Shown here piece after piece: positions 8,047-14,963 of a DNA stretch of 19,206 nt. The position numbers and the translations under genes are program-made. The notes beneath the pieces were generated by a model. The model was not told the origin of the DNA and ran no database searches. It saw only the letters and a list, made by a program, of their open reading frames with translations. The stretch comes from Firmicutes bacterium UBA6132 (lineage in GTDB: Bacteria; Bacillota_A; Clostridia; Tissierellales; Sedimentibacteraceae): contig DIVM01000293.1 of the NCBI GenBank assembly GCA_002435835.1, forward strand, positions 1-19,206, in the 5' to 3' direction. Each line of letters begins with the position of its first letter. Positions within the stretch are counted from its first letter, which is position 1.

Positions 8047-8448
8047 ATGGATCTAAAAGATTTAATAGATGAAAAAGAAAAACAGCGGATTGAAAAATTA
8101 TCAGATAATAATTTAGAATTCTATGGCATAATGATTAGCTTGTTATTATTATTTTCATCTATTTTTATTCATTTTAATTGGTTCGACAATGAAATAGCAT
8201 ATAATATTTCTTTAATATTATTATTTTTAGCGCTTGTAATTTATATTTATTCAAGCCATTTTAAACATGTTAAACCTGTTGGGTGTAGCATTATTTTAAC
8301 GTTGATAGTAACTTTTTTAATAGGTATTATAGAATTTGTATATATTAAGTTTTTTAAAGAATATACAGGAATTTCGCTTCCAATTTTACTTATTAGCCAG
8401 AATGTTATTTCTAACTTTGTAAAAGATTTATTTAAAATTCAGCGATAA
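8047..8448 (+). CDS. Four-helix small membrane protein, paralogue of the 18001 gene
   Basis: A protein of 133 residues. I choose ATG 8047 over the in-frame ATG 8023 because AGGTGA (8037-8042) is well placed for it and the upstream ORF ends at 8042, implying translational coupling. A charged amphipathic N-terminus, DLKDLIDEKEKQRIEKL, precedes four hydrophobic helices. The body is clearly homologous to the 18001 protein: both have DNxLEFY, FNWFDN or YNWPDN, HFKHV or HFRHV, a helix ending in TFLIGII or TLLTGII, and TGxSxPI followed by SQ. No family name comes to mind. Confidence 0.7.
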   Translation: MDLKDLIDEKEKQRIEKLSDNNLEFYGIMISLLLLFSSIFIHFNWFDNEIAYNISLILLFLALVIYIYSSHFKHVKPVGCSIILTLIVTFLIGIIEFVYIKFFKEYTGISLPILLISQNVISNFVKDLFKIQR

Positions 8449-8528
8449 TAATAAAGTTTTGTATTTGATGTTTAAACTTAGAGGTTTAGATATTGCTTTA
8501 ATGATTTTAATGATAGAAAGGGTTCAGT

Positions 8529-8885
8529 TTGACAGAAAAAAGGAAAATTCTTTATACGCTATTTTCAATTGTAACAATAGTTGCAATTTTTATAGTTTAT
8601 AATAATATAGAAAATAGTGGTGCATATAAATTTTTACTGGGATATACGTTTCTTGCAGTTTTTATGTTTATATTTATGTTTTTCATTACTATTTTAAAAA
8701 TGAGGAAGTTAAAACGGGCTGATTTAAGGAAAAAGTTATTTAATTTTATAGCACTTTTTGTTATATTGGTCGTTATTAATTATGGTTTTGGTTATTTCTT
8801 AAAGCCATCAGATTTAGATTTGGTTAATGAACTAACTAAAGCTTTATTTATGGCTTTAGCAATCACATTTATAGATGTTTATTAA
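8529..8885 (+). CDS. Small membrane protein, three to four TM segments
   Basis: A 118-residue protein starting with TTG, about 7 bases after AAAGGG. Hydrophobic helices at about residues 10-25, 35-58, 72-90 and a short C-terminal one. Charged loops KMRKLKRADLRKK and KPSDLDLVNELTK lie between helices. It ends abruptly in FIDVY. There is no recognised family and no close relative in the window. It continues the run of tiny membrane proteins between 7800 and 10100. Confidence 0.6.
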   Translation: MTEKRKILYTLFSIVTIVAIFIVYNNIENSGAYKFLLGYTFLAVFMFIFMFFITILKMRKLKRADLRKKLFNFIALFVILVVINYGFGYFLKPSDLDLVNELTKALFMALAITFIDVY

Positions 8886-9198
8886 AACAAAATAGAGATT
8901 GAGGTAAATATGTTAGAAATTATAAATAGCATTAAAATGGTTTTATAGTAGGTTAAAGACGGTAGCGTTCTAAGCTTATTACCTTAAACAAATAATTTAA
9001 TAGATCACTATTATTCTATAAAGAGTTTAATGTTATGCTTGGTTTTCAGTTACATTCTAAATACAACCAGTTATGACGATTGTATTTTATTCACTCGACA
9101 TTATGGTGTTTTGATTTTGGAATGAGACTTTATTGCTGAACGGATGGCAGAAGGATTGGCACTTGAAAAATGGATTCAGAATAAGAGAGGTAAATAAA
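8886..9198 (+). pseudogene. Gap with relic reading frames
   Basis: No intact gene is visible in these 313 bases. At 8910 an ATG with a good GAGGT ribosome binding site starts a frame of only 12 codons (MLEIINSIKMVL), probably the stump of a deleted gene. Near 9125-9195 an open tail reads AERMAEGLALEKWIQNKRGK and stops inside the start region of the next gene; it has no start codon. These look like the 5' and 3' remains of genes removed by deletion. The origin of neither can be named. Confidence 0.4.
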
Positions 9199-9597
9199 AT
9201 GAAAATCATAGTAAATAAAGAAACTATGGAAAAGGACAAATATTATTTATGGAATAGGTTTATAGAAGGATTAAGTAATGAAGACTTCGGTGATGATTTG
9301 TCTAAAATTCAGCAAATTGCAAAACGTTGTTTTTGGTATGATGCAGAAATGAACAGCGGTGGTCATAGTGGATATTTTGACTGCTATTCAGATGAAGATT
9401 TTTACGAAGTTGAACAAGCATTAATTGAGATAGGTGCAGAAAAATATTCGAAAAATTTTAGAAATGCTATAGAAGCAGGAGAAGAAGATGAATTTATGAG
9501 TACAGATAGAAGTTTTTATGAAATAACTCCTGAATTAACTGATATAATTATAAAATATGTTTTGGAAAATATTAACGAGTTTTTTATTATAAAATAG
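9199..9597 (+). CDS. DMP19/DUF4375-like protein, possible immunity protein
   Basis: A protein of 132 residues. The start is ATG 9199, 8 bases after AGAGAGG; the longer frame from 9133 lacks a ribosome binding site and carries a relic tail. It is soluble and acidic. The centre, FWYDAEMNSGGHSGYFDCYS, followed by EVEQALIEIGAEKYSKNF and AIEAGEED, fits the DUF4375/DMP19 pattern of an N-x-G-x-x-x-Y-F segment and a helix with the iGA motif. DMP19 of Neisseria acts as a DNA mimic, and relatives occur in polymorphic-toxin immunity arrays. An immunity role here is an inference from context. Confidence 0.6.
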   Translation: MKIIVNKETMEKDKYYLWNRFIEGLSNEDFGDDLSKIQQIAKRCFWYDAEMNSGGHSGYFDCYSDEDFYEVEQALIEIGAEKYSKNFRNAIEAGEEDEFMSTDRSFYEITPELTDIIIKYVLENINEFFIIK

Positions 9598-9604
9598 ACT
9601 CAGT

Positions 9605-9642
9605 AGTAAAATATTATGTCGTATAACTAAAATTATACGTCA
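9605..9642. repeat. Intergenic palindrome with CGTATAA arms
   Basis: CGTATAA (9620-9626) pairs with TTATACG (9633-9639), and beyond one mismatch TG pairs with CA. It is related to the hairpin at 431-450. The 15 bases AGTAAAATATTATGT leading into it (9605-9619) recur exactly at 10138-10152 after the next gene, so the flank is repeated too. No T-tract follows. Confidence 0.55.
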
Positions 9643-9709
9643 AAACATTAAATCGAGTAACAAATAGATGACAACTTCATAATTTACGATTTTTAGAGAG
9701 GTGTTTGTA

Positions 9710-10102
9710 ATGTATGGATCTGGTTTTGAACTTTTAGCAGATGCTTTAAAAGATCGTCCAGAAGGAATATTTTTTATGATTTTTATGAGTATTATTTTTT
9801 CTGTTTTGCAACCTTTAATAAGTAGTCAAGGTAACATAATGATTAGACTTAAAAAGGCGATATCGATTATATTGTTCTTATACCCTTTTAAAAAGAAGGT
9901 TTCTATATGGTCGGTCATTTTACAAATATGTAATTATATTGTGTTAATATGTGCTGTTATAGTATTTAAAGTTATAAACATTACTTCTTACGAGATTGTT
10001 AATTTATTTGGAAAAATCATATCTTATTATATAGGGCTAATTTTTATTTTAATTGTTATAGATGGAGTTGTTTATGATATTAAAAGCAAAAAAACATTTT
10101 AA
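9710..10102 (+). CDS. Small membrane protein, three TM segments
   Basis: A protein of 130 residues starting at ATG 9710, 6 bases after AGAGAGGTG. A short polar N-terminus (MYGSGFELLADALKDRPEG) is followed by a helix FFMIFMSIIFSVLQPL, a loop with RLKKA, a helix around SVILQICNYIVLICAVIVF and a last helix YYIGLIFILIVIDGVV. The C-terminus is basic. Family unknown. It shares a duplicated downstream 15-mer with its upstream neighbour, which suggests the two genes were inserted through the same kind of repeat. Confidence 0.6.
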   Translation: MYGSGFELLADALKDRPEGIFFMIFMSIIFSVLQPLISSQGNIMIRLKKAISIILFLYPFKKKVSIWSVILQICNYIVLICAVIVFKVINITSYEIVNLFGKIISYYIGLIFILIVIDGVVYDIKSKKTF

Positions 10103-10233
10103 TTTTAATATCGTAATTTTCTTAAGAAGTAAACACAAGTAAAATATTATGTTAGAAAAATATGAACTTAAAATTTTTCAATTAAAACGCAAAATAGTAA
10201 TAAAGTGCAAAAAGTTAAGGAAGGATAAAAATT

Positions 10234-11013
10234 ATGATTATAGATTTGATTAGAAACAAACCTAAGGTTGGTGAACAAGAGGGTGCGAAACTAACTATTT
10301 TCGGCGATATAGAAAGCATAAAGAATCTTAAAAATGCTAAAGAAGTTAAATATCTATATATAATTAATATCAAACAACTTGAATTTGATTTTTTTATTGA
10401 AAATTACAATTTGGTTTATGAATTTATATATTTTTATAACATGAGAGTTGCTGACTTATCAAGGCTTTCTATGTTAGAAAACATAAAATTTTTAGCATTA
10501 GAATTGAATACAAAATCCAATAGATTATGGGATATAGAAAAGAATCGAAGTTTATTGGAGCTTTATATTTCAGATTTTCCCAAACTTAATAATCTTGAAG
10601 ATTTAAGAAATACAAAATCTATTAAAAGATTACAACTAAGTGGAGGCATGTGGAACTCTCTAAAAGTTGAGAGTCTTGAACCCCTAAGTAGCTTGAAACA
10701 ATTAAGAACACTTTCTTTATCAAATATCAAAGTGCAAAATGAAGGGCTTATACCATTATCTATTTTAACTGATTTAGAAGAACTTGAGTTGCCAAATCTA
10801 TTCCCAACCAAAGAATATGCAATGTTATCTGTGAAATTAAAAAATACAGAGTGTGCATATTTTGCGCCATATATTAAGTTTAAAGAAGGCATTGATGGAA
10901 GAGATACAATGGTGATCGGCAAGGGTAAACCATTTTTGAATTCTATTTCTAATGAAGGTATATTAAAGAAATATGCACAAGAGTTTGAGCGTATGAAAAA
11001 AGAATTTGAGTAA
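10234..11013 (+). CDS. Leucine-rich-repeat protein
   Basis: A 259-residue soluble protein with AAGGAAGGA ahead of the ATG. From about residue 75 to 205 it carries irregular LRRs of 21-25 residues: NRSLLELYISDFPKLNNLED, SIKRLQLSGG, SSLKQLRTLSLSNI and LTDLEELELPNL. A non-repeat C-terminal part follows (CAYFAPYIKFKEG, then DTMVIGKGKPFLNS and a charged helix), the same cap I recall from similar bacterial LRR proteins next to immunity genes. No signal peptide, so it is cytoplasmic. LRRs serve protein binding, and capture of a toxin domain is plausible here but not shown. Confidence 0.7.
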   Translation: MIIDLIRNKPKVGEQEGAKLTIFGDIESIKNLKNAKEVKYLYIINIKQLEFDFFIENYNLVYEFIYFYNMRVADLSRLSMLENIKFLALELNTKSNRLWDIEKNRSLLELYISDFPKLNNLEDLRNTKSIKRLQLSGGMWNSLKVESLEPLSSLKQLRTLSLSNIKVQNEGLIPLSILTDLEELELPNLFPTKEYAMLSVKLKNTECAYFAPYIKFKEGIDGRDTMVIGKGKPFLNSISNEGILKKYAQEFERMKKEFE

Positions 11014-11155
11014 TATAACAGTTAGTCAATATTTTTTGGAAATCATAGAGACGACTAATTTAAATATAATGTCGCAACTGTATAATATTGCATCACAATT
11101 TAAGGAAACAAAGATTATTTATATTTTGTTTAAATATTAGACAGGAGGAAATGCA

Positions 11156-11578
11156 GTGGATGAAAATAAAATACGAAAACAGGTGCAACAGGCAAAGATG
11201 TGGAATAGGAATACTATCATATTTTCTATTATTTCTGCGATAATAATTGCTTCCATAATTGGATTTGGCATTTTTAGATATAAACATACCTTCTCTGTCG
11301 AAAAATGGTTCAAAGCTCCAAATGTCAGAACGAACATAGTGAATGATTTACTTGAAAAACACAAACTTATTGGAATGACAGAAGAAGAAATCATATCTTT
11401 ACTTGGTAAAGAGGAATATTATGCAAATACTAAAACATCTTTTAAGATAAGCAAAGACTACTTTGAACCAGAAAATACTATTGTATATTATTTGGGTGTA
11501 GACTATATGGATGATAAGTGGCTTATCATATCTTTAGATAACGGTATTGTCAGTAGTTATTGCATTGATGTAACATAG
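11156..11578 (+). CDS. Membrane-anchored protein with a single BamE-like domain
   Basis: A 140-residue protein starting at GTG, 7 bases after a perfect AGGAGG. A polar N-terminus (MDENKIRKQVQQAK) is followed by one helix, about residues 20-41, and then an extracytoplasmic domain of about 95 residues. This contains IGMTEEEIISLLG, the SmpA/BamE helix, followed by beta strands (NTIVYYLGVDY, KWLIISLDNGIVSSY), a good fit in order and length to one BamE-like unit. It is thus a one-domain relative of the repeats in the 5351 protein and of the 2601 protein. No enzyme motif; a binding role is likely. Confidence 0.7.
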   Translation: MDENKIRKQVQQAKMWNRNTIIFSIISAIIIASIIGFGIFRYKHTFSVEKWFKAPNVRTNIVNDLLEKHKLIGMTEEEIISLLGKEEYYANTKTSFKISKDYFEPENTIVYYLGVDYMDDKWLIISLDNGIVSSYCIDVT

Positions 11579-11738
11579 TATGGCTATATAAATTCATATA
11601 AATAATGTAAATTATTCAAATATTAAGTTGTATCAGTAGAATTATACGTCACAACAGTAGAAAATGACAAATTAATTTACAACAATCAAATATTAATATT
11701 TAATACGGAATTAAAGATTAACGAGAAGGTGACAGCAT
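11579..11738. repeat. Intergenic gap with ACGTCACAACAGTAG repeat-type sequence
   Basis: No gene is visible. GTTGTAT at 11628-11634 and ATACGTCACAAC near 11644-11655 form an interrupted hairpin (outer GTTGT/ACAAC, inner GTAT/ATAC). The ACGTC(A/G)CAAC(A)GTAG core recalls the gaps before 3445 and 11156. The gap ends in GAGAAGGTGA, the ribosome binding site of the next gene. Confidence 0.4.
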
Positions 11739-11960
11739 ATAAATTGGTATGGCATATTAAAGAATATTTCTCTGATGGGTGCAGTAGGTTCTTTAATTTT
11801 TACAGTAATTTTTAGTATTTTGTTTATATTAGAAATAAAAAATCCCCAAAATTCTTATAGACGAGTTGAAGAAACTTCATTAGAAAAGTTATTAAATTTT
11901 TGCAATATAGGTTTTATATTAACTTTAGTATTTTCTCTTGTTTTGTTATTAGTAAGGTAG
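11739..11960 (+). CDS. Small 'MNW' family membrane protein with an AUA codon at the start position
   Basis: A protein of 73 residues if it begins at ATA 11739; the first ATG, at 11775, would cut off 12 residues. Homology decides: upstream of that ATG the frame reads NWYGILKNISLMG, matching MDWISLIHNILRIG at 5080 and MNWLALIEKIAFVG at 4630. GAGAAGGTGA sits about 7 bases before the ATA. The original ATG therefore seems to have mutated to ATA, a very weak initiation codon. Two hydrophobic helices flank LEIKNPQNSYRR and TSLEKLL, as in the 5080 protein. Production may be low, or start at 11775. Function unknown. Confidence 0.6.
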   Translation: MNWYGILKNISLMGAVGSLIFTVIFSILFILEIKNPQNSYRRVEETSLEKLLNFCNIGFILTLVFSLVLLLVR

Positions 11961-11997
11961 TTCAGGATTAAAATATTTTGCAATAAACGGAGGAAAA

Positions 11998-12261
11998 ATG
12001 GAAAAATACACTTGCCCTTGTTGTGGTTATAGAACATTAGAAGAAAAGCATCATTATGAAATTTGCCCTATTTGTTTTTGGGAAGATGATCATTTACAGT
12101 TTGAAGATGTGGATTATGCAGGTGGTGCAAATGTTATATCATTAAGACAAGTTCAAAAAAATTTCATTGAATTTGGGGCTTGTGATATAAATATGAAAAA
12201 GCATGTCAGAAAGCCAAGTGTAAATGATGTAAAGGACAAAAGCTGGAAAGTTTTAATATAA
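11998..12261 (+). CDS. CPCC family cysteine-rich protein
   Basis: An 87-residue protein with GGAGG directly before the ATG. It starts YTCPCCGYRTL, and a second pair, CPICFWEDD, follows after 17 residues; together the four cysteines should bind one zinc. The C-terminal part has the family's ANVISLRQVQKNFIEFGAC helix. This matches the Cys-rich CPCC family (PF14206 as I recall), listed among candidate immunity proteins in polymorphic-toxin loci. It is a soluble cytoplasmic protein, intact and of normal length for the family. The next gene follows after 14 bases, so the two are likely co-transcribed. Confidence 0.85.
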   Translation: MEKYTCPCCGYRTLEEKHHYEICPICFWEDDHLQFEDVDYAGGANVISLRQVQKNFIEFGACDINMKKHVRKPSVNDVKDKSWKVLI

Positions 12262-12275
12262 TTGCGGAGGAAAAT

Positions 12276-12476
12276 ATGAAAAAATGGGAAATAAACTATA
12301 ATGGAAATACTATTGTAGTTGAAAATAGATATTATAGCGAAAAATTATACATTAATAATGAATTACAGGATGAACAAATAGGTTATTCAAGTAGGTCAAG
12401 ACTTTGGGGGCAATTACAAACTGGTGAAACAATAAAGGTTTCAATTGGTGCAATCTTTAAATTCATTAAACAATAA
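12276..12476 (+). CDS. Short 'WEINY' protein, probably C-terminally truncated
   Basis: A 66-residue protein with GCGGAGG ahead of the ATG. It reads WEINYNGNTIVVENR, LYINNELQDEQIG, SRLWGQL and GETIKVSIG. I recall Firmicute proteins with this order that continue past the glycine into a further strand pair (a C-x-I-F-V-D-N type end). Here the frame instead ends in AIFKFIKQ, so the last strand seems lost. It is an all-beta protein, possibly FAIM-like in fold (inference). It sits 14 bases after the CPCC gene in an apparent two-gene unit. Whether the short form is functional is unclear. Confidence 0.55.
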   Translation: MKKWEINYNGNTIVVENRYYSEKLYINNELQDEQIGYSSRSRLWGQLQTGETIKVSIGAIFKFIKQ

Positions 12477-12597
12477 ATTGATATTATCTGATTAAGAAAT
12501 TAACTTAATGCCATAGGTTTATTAATATAAAATGAAATTATATAAATTAATGGGTAAGAAGCTTTACAATTAGTAGATAGAATAAGAGGAAGTACAT

Positions 12598-12915
12598 ATG
12601 AAAAATATTGATTTTGGAAATGGTTTAGTAGTATATGATGATTATAATATAGACATTTTAAAACCTATAGAAAATCAGTTATGGGAGCTAAAAGAGGACT
12701 TGTTGCAGGTTCATTATTCAGATGAAAATAGTAACACCTACATTCTTGATATTGGCTGGTATCCTGAATTTAATATCGACGGAAATTTTAAGATAGTTCT
12801 TGTTAGGAATTTTGAATGGGATAATCCTAAACTTATGAGAGTTTGTAAAATTAAAGACATATATAATGTTCTTGTAGATTGTATTGATTATGTAAATAAT
12901 CTTTTACGAAGTTAA
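12598..12915 (+). CDS. Hypothetical small soluble protein
   Basis: A 105-residue acidic protein with GAGGAAG before the ATG. N-terminal strands (FGNGLVVYDDYNIDIL), a helix (IENQLWELKEDLLQVHY), a central hairpin around LDIGWYPEF followed by FKIVLVRNFEWDNP, and a final helix make a compact alpha/beta domain. No cysteine motif, signal peptide or membrane helix. I do not recognise the family. Size and setting match the small immunity-like proteins around it. The 120-base gap before it also contains a short open tail (EALQLVDRIRG) that may be the remnant of a lost gene. Confidence 0.6.
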   Translation: MKNIDFGNGLVVYDDYNIDILKPIENQLWELKEDLLQVHYSDENSNTYILDIGWYPEFNIDGNFKIVLVRNFEWDNPKLMRVCKIKDIYNVLVDCIDYVNNLLRS

Positions 12916-13029
12916 ATTATATTGAAAAATTATTGGACAAGATTTGTTTTTAGATTTAATTATTAAATCAATAAGGAAAAAGATTCTACTTAAGCAATTT
13001 GTTTATTTACAAATGTTAATGGATTTAAT

Positions 13030-13440
13030 ATGAAAAAGACAAAAAATGGTTGTTATACTTATTTTGCAATCAAGGGCGATTTCAAACCAGACGATATTAC
13101 TGAGATTTTACAGATAAATCCTTCAAAAAGTTGGAAGATTGGTCATAAACGATCAGTAGGAAATAGTTATTATGACTTTGCAGTATGGGAGTACGGGAGA
13201 TGTAATGATTATGATGTAATTACTGAAAATCAAATATTGAATACTATCGCTGATCTAAAATCTAAAATTCCTTTATTAAAAGATATAAAAAGAAAGTTTG
13301 ATGTATCATTTGTATTAGAGGTTGTTCCAGAATTACATGTTAATGAAACAACTCCAACTTTAGGTCCGAACAGAGAAATTATTGAATTTTGTTATGAAAC
13401 TCAAACTGATTTTGATATAGACCTTTATTTGTTTAAATAG
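13030..13440 (+). CDS. DUF4279 domain protein, candidate immunity protein
   Basis: A 136-residue protein. YTYFAIKGDFKPDDITEILQ, then INPSKSWKIGHKR, then a W-E-Y strand, a helix of about 25 residues and FVLEVVPELH with a closing strand-helix (NREIIEFC, then D-F-D-I-D-L-Y) follow the DUF4279 order (PF14106 as I recall): a first strand F-x-I-x-G-x-F, the P-S-x-x-W-x-x-G motif and an acidic D-x-Y end. The family is common in polymorphic-toxin immunity arrays. Length is normal and the gene looks intact, though its ribosome binding site is weak (AATGGA region). Cytoplasmic. Confidence 0.8.
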   Translation: MKKTKNGCYTYFAIKGDFKPDDITEILQINPSKSWKIGHKRSVGNSYYDFAVWEYGRCNDYDVITENQILNTIADLKSKIPLLKDIKRKFDVSFVLEVVPELHVNETTPTLGPNREIIEFCYETQTDFDIDLYLFK

Positions 13441-13497
13441 ATACTGAAATTTTAGTTTACATGAATTGATCAATTAAGATTATACTGGGGGTAAAAA

Positions 13498-14196
13498 GTG
13501 AGGAAAAAAAATGATAGTGGCGAACTTTATTTAAAGATGTATCCAGGCTTGATGAAGTGGATAAATGAGTGTCAACTTTGTCACTGTAAAGGCTACAAGC
13601 CTGAAATGCCTGAATACATTGGAGGAGACTATTCTCTTGCCTCAAAAACCATACGCCAATTTTTTAATCAACTTGAAATTGATGATAATGGCTTTTGTTT
13701 ACAATGTTCAAAAGTCTATAACAAAAACATGCATAAGGAGAAAATGTATATGGAGATAATATATAAATTTGTAAATGTTTATGTGGATGAAAGCGATAAT
13801 TTAATAGCTTTTCCTACAGGAGAATCAGAAATATTTGGTACAAAAGATTTAGATATAGCAAATGTGCTTAATACACCTTACAGTGATAATGAGCTGGAAA
13901 ATTTATTGATAGAAACTCTAAATCAATGTTATTCACAGAAGCCTAATGATACTGAAAATAGTAGTTTTGTTGAAAGGCTTTTAAAAGTAAAGGGATATGA
14001 AAAAGCAGTAAAAAATCGAAAGTTAATAGGAGTTAACTGGAATTCGGATAAAGGTTACTCTGTAATTCCTACAAGAAAAGTTCCTAAACAGGGATATATA
14101 GATATGGAAAATGCAGAAATATTTGTTGGTAAAAATTTTAAAAGTGGTGAATTAGCAAAAGCATTTAAAGAAGCGATATTAATGTCTAATAGTTAA
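13498..14196 (+). CDS. Zinc-ribbon fragment fused in frame to a CdiI-like immunity protein
   Basis: A 232-residue frame starting at GTG after GGGGG. It looks like two genes joined. Residues 1-80 are a small zinc-ribbon protein: ELYLKMYPGLMKWINECQLC with CxxC, a helix and a second CxxC (CLQC). From Met83 a different domain begins. It has ELENLLIETLNQC, a helix, KLIGVNWNSDKGYSVIPTRK and GELAKAFKEAIL, which fits the CdiI/DUF1436 pattern (L-x-x-x-L-x-x-A/T, a G-Y-x-x-I-P-T-R strand, a final E-L-x-x-A-x-x-x-A helix). AAGGAG lies just before ATG 13744 and ATG 13750, so the CdiI part is probably made on its own, with the first half a relic. CdiI proteins neutralise contact-delivered toxin domains. 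Confidence 0.6.
   Translation: MRKKNDSGELYLKMYPGLMKWINECQLCHCKGYKPEMPEYIGGDYSLASKTIRQFFNQLEIDDNGFCLQCSKVYNKNMHKEKMYMEIIYKFVNVYVDESDNLIAFPTGESEIFGTKDLDIANVLNTPYSDNELENLLIETLNQCYSQKPNDTENSSFVERLLKVKGYEKAVKNRKLIGVNWNSDKGYSVIPTRKVPKQGYIDMENAEIFVGKNFKSGELAKAFKEAILMSNS
13735..13752 (+). promoter_or_regulatory. Internal ribosome binding site and likely true start of the CdiI-like gene
   Basis: AAGGAG at 13735-13740 is followed by ATG at 13744 (3-base gap) and ATG at 13750 (9-base gap), both in the frame of the fused ORF. The second spacing is the better one. This placement at the domain boundary implies separate translation of the downstream domain. Confidence 0.6.
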
Positions 14197-14247
14197 ATTG
14201 CAACGAAGACCGAGTGTGTAAATAAATTATAGAAAGGATAATCTGTT

Positions 14248-14742
14248 ATGAATGAACAAAATGTAAAAAGATCATGTTGAGCAGATGAAAATAACTCTGC
14301 TCGTGTGGCAGAGAATAATAACATTTGCCCTATATGCAATTGCAAAGGAATTGAAGTGAAAAATATTACTATTAAGCATTTGATCGTAGATGAATTAGTA
14401 GACCAAGTGAAAGATAATAATTATTTTGTATGTATGAATGAAGAATGTAATGTTGTCTATTTTAGTCCAAGCATAGGAATTTCATACAGTAAAGAACAAA
14501 TAAAAGTACCAATATGGTTTAAGAAAGATGCTAATCCTAAATATATATGTTATTGCAATCGTGTTACAGAGCAACAAATAATAGATGCTGTACTTATAAA
14601 TGGAGCAAAAGATATAAATGATATTATAAGAATTACAGGAGCAATGAAGAATGGAAAATGCGAAATTAACAACCCTTTAGGCAAATGCTGTAGCCCGTAT
14701 ATTATAGAGAGCATAAATAAAGCATTAAGCATTAATGAATAA
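14248..14742 (+). CDS. Probable selenoprotein: CopZ-like 2Fe-2S binding protein with an in-frame UGA
   Basis: With the TGA at 14278-14280 read as selenocysteine the protein is 164 residues from ATG 14248, about 10 bases after GAAAGGAT. The start reads MNEQNVKRSC-U-ADENN, giving a Cys-Sec pair. Then come CPICNCKG (zinc-type knuckle) and VCMNEECNVVYFSP, then a BFD-like [2Fe-2S] domain: CYCNRVTEQQIIDAV, a helix and GKCEINNPLGKCC with the expected C-x-C and C-x(9-10)-C ligands. This order matches the clostridial CopZ-like family that I recall being named a 2Fe-2S-binding (seleno)protein (Csac_0668 type). Read without Sec decoding, only a GTG start at 14305 with no ribosome binding site remains. 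The likely role is redox or metal handling in the cytoplasm; the partner is not known. Confidence 0.75.
14278..14313 (+). promoter_or_regulatory. Candidate bacterial SECIS element after the UGA codon
   Basis: CTCTGC (14295-14300) pairs with GCAGAG (14308-14313) around TCGTGTG, placing the hairpin 15-33 bases after the UGA; a T-G pair closes the loop to CGTGT, leaving a G among its first two bases as bacterial SECIS loops usually have. A competing stem, GAGCAGA (14279-14285) with TCTGCTC (14296-14302), includes the last two bases of the UGA itself. Either supports recoding. No folding program was run. Confidence 0.6.
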
Positions 14743-14819
14743 ATATGACGTAATATCCTGCATCGATTCATTAGAATAATACGAAGCAAGTTTTAGTTAG
14801 TTTTGGAGGTTTGAAAGCA

Positions 14820-14963
14820 ATGGGAAGCAAAAAAGTTAAACATTTGAAAAGTAATACATGTCGAGTGATAAAGCAAACCTCTACTTCTTTATATTCTCCT
14901 AACCGTTATAAAGAAATGACATTTGATGAAATTAGAAATTTGTTAAACAAATCAGAAGAATAG
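14820..14963 (+). CDS. Small basic hypothetical protein
   Basis: A 47-residue frame starting at an ATG about 9 bases after TGGAGGT, a strong ribosome binding site. It has a lysine-rich N-terminus (MGSKKVKHLKS), a middle rich in S/T/Y and a short C-terminal helix (MTFDEIRNLLNKSEE). There is one cysteine and no membrane helix. It may be a genuine small protein or a truncated gene; the good ribosome binding site favours the first. Family not recognised. Confidence 0.5.
   Translation: MGSKKVKHLKSNTCRVIKQTSTSLYSPNRYKEMTFDEIRNLLNKSEE

Noticed and set aside
9133..9198. Longer start for the DMP19-like gene
   Set aside because: No ribosome binding site there; ATG 9199 has AGAGAGG at good spacing, and the upstream bases carry a relic tail in another frame.
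10563..10922. Minus-strand open frame of 119 codons within the LRR gene, and other minus-strand frames (4414-4626, 11093-11394, 14550-14789, 18396-18599, 18897-19151)
   Set aside because: All lie opposite well-supported + strand genes or relics, lack ribosome binding sites and encode no recognisable protein; they are shadows of AT-rich coding DNA.
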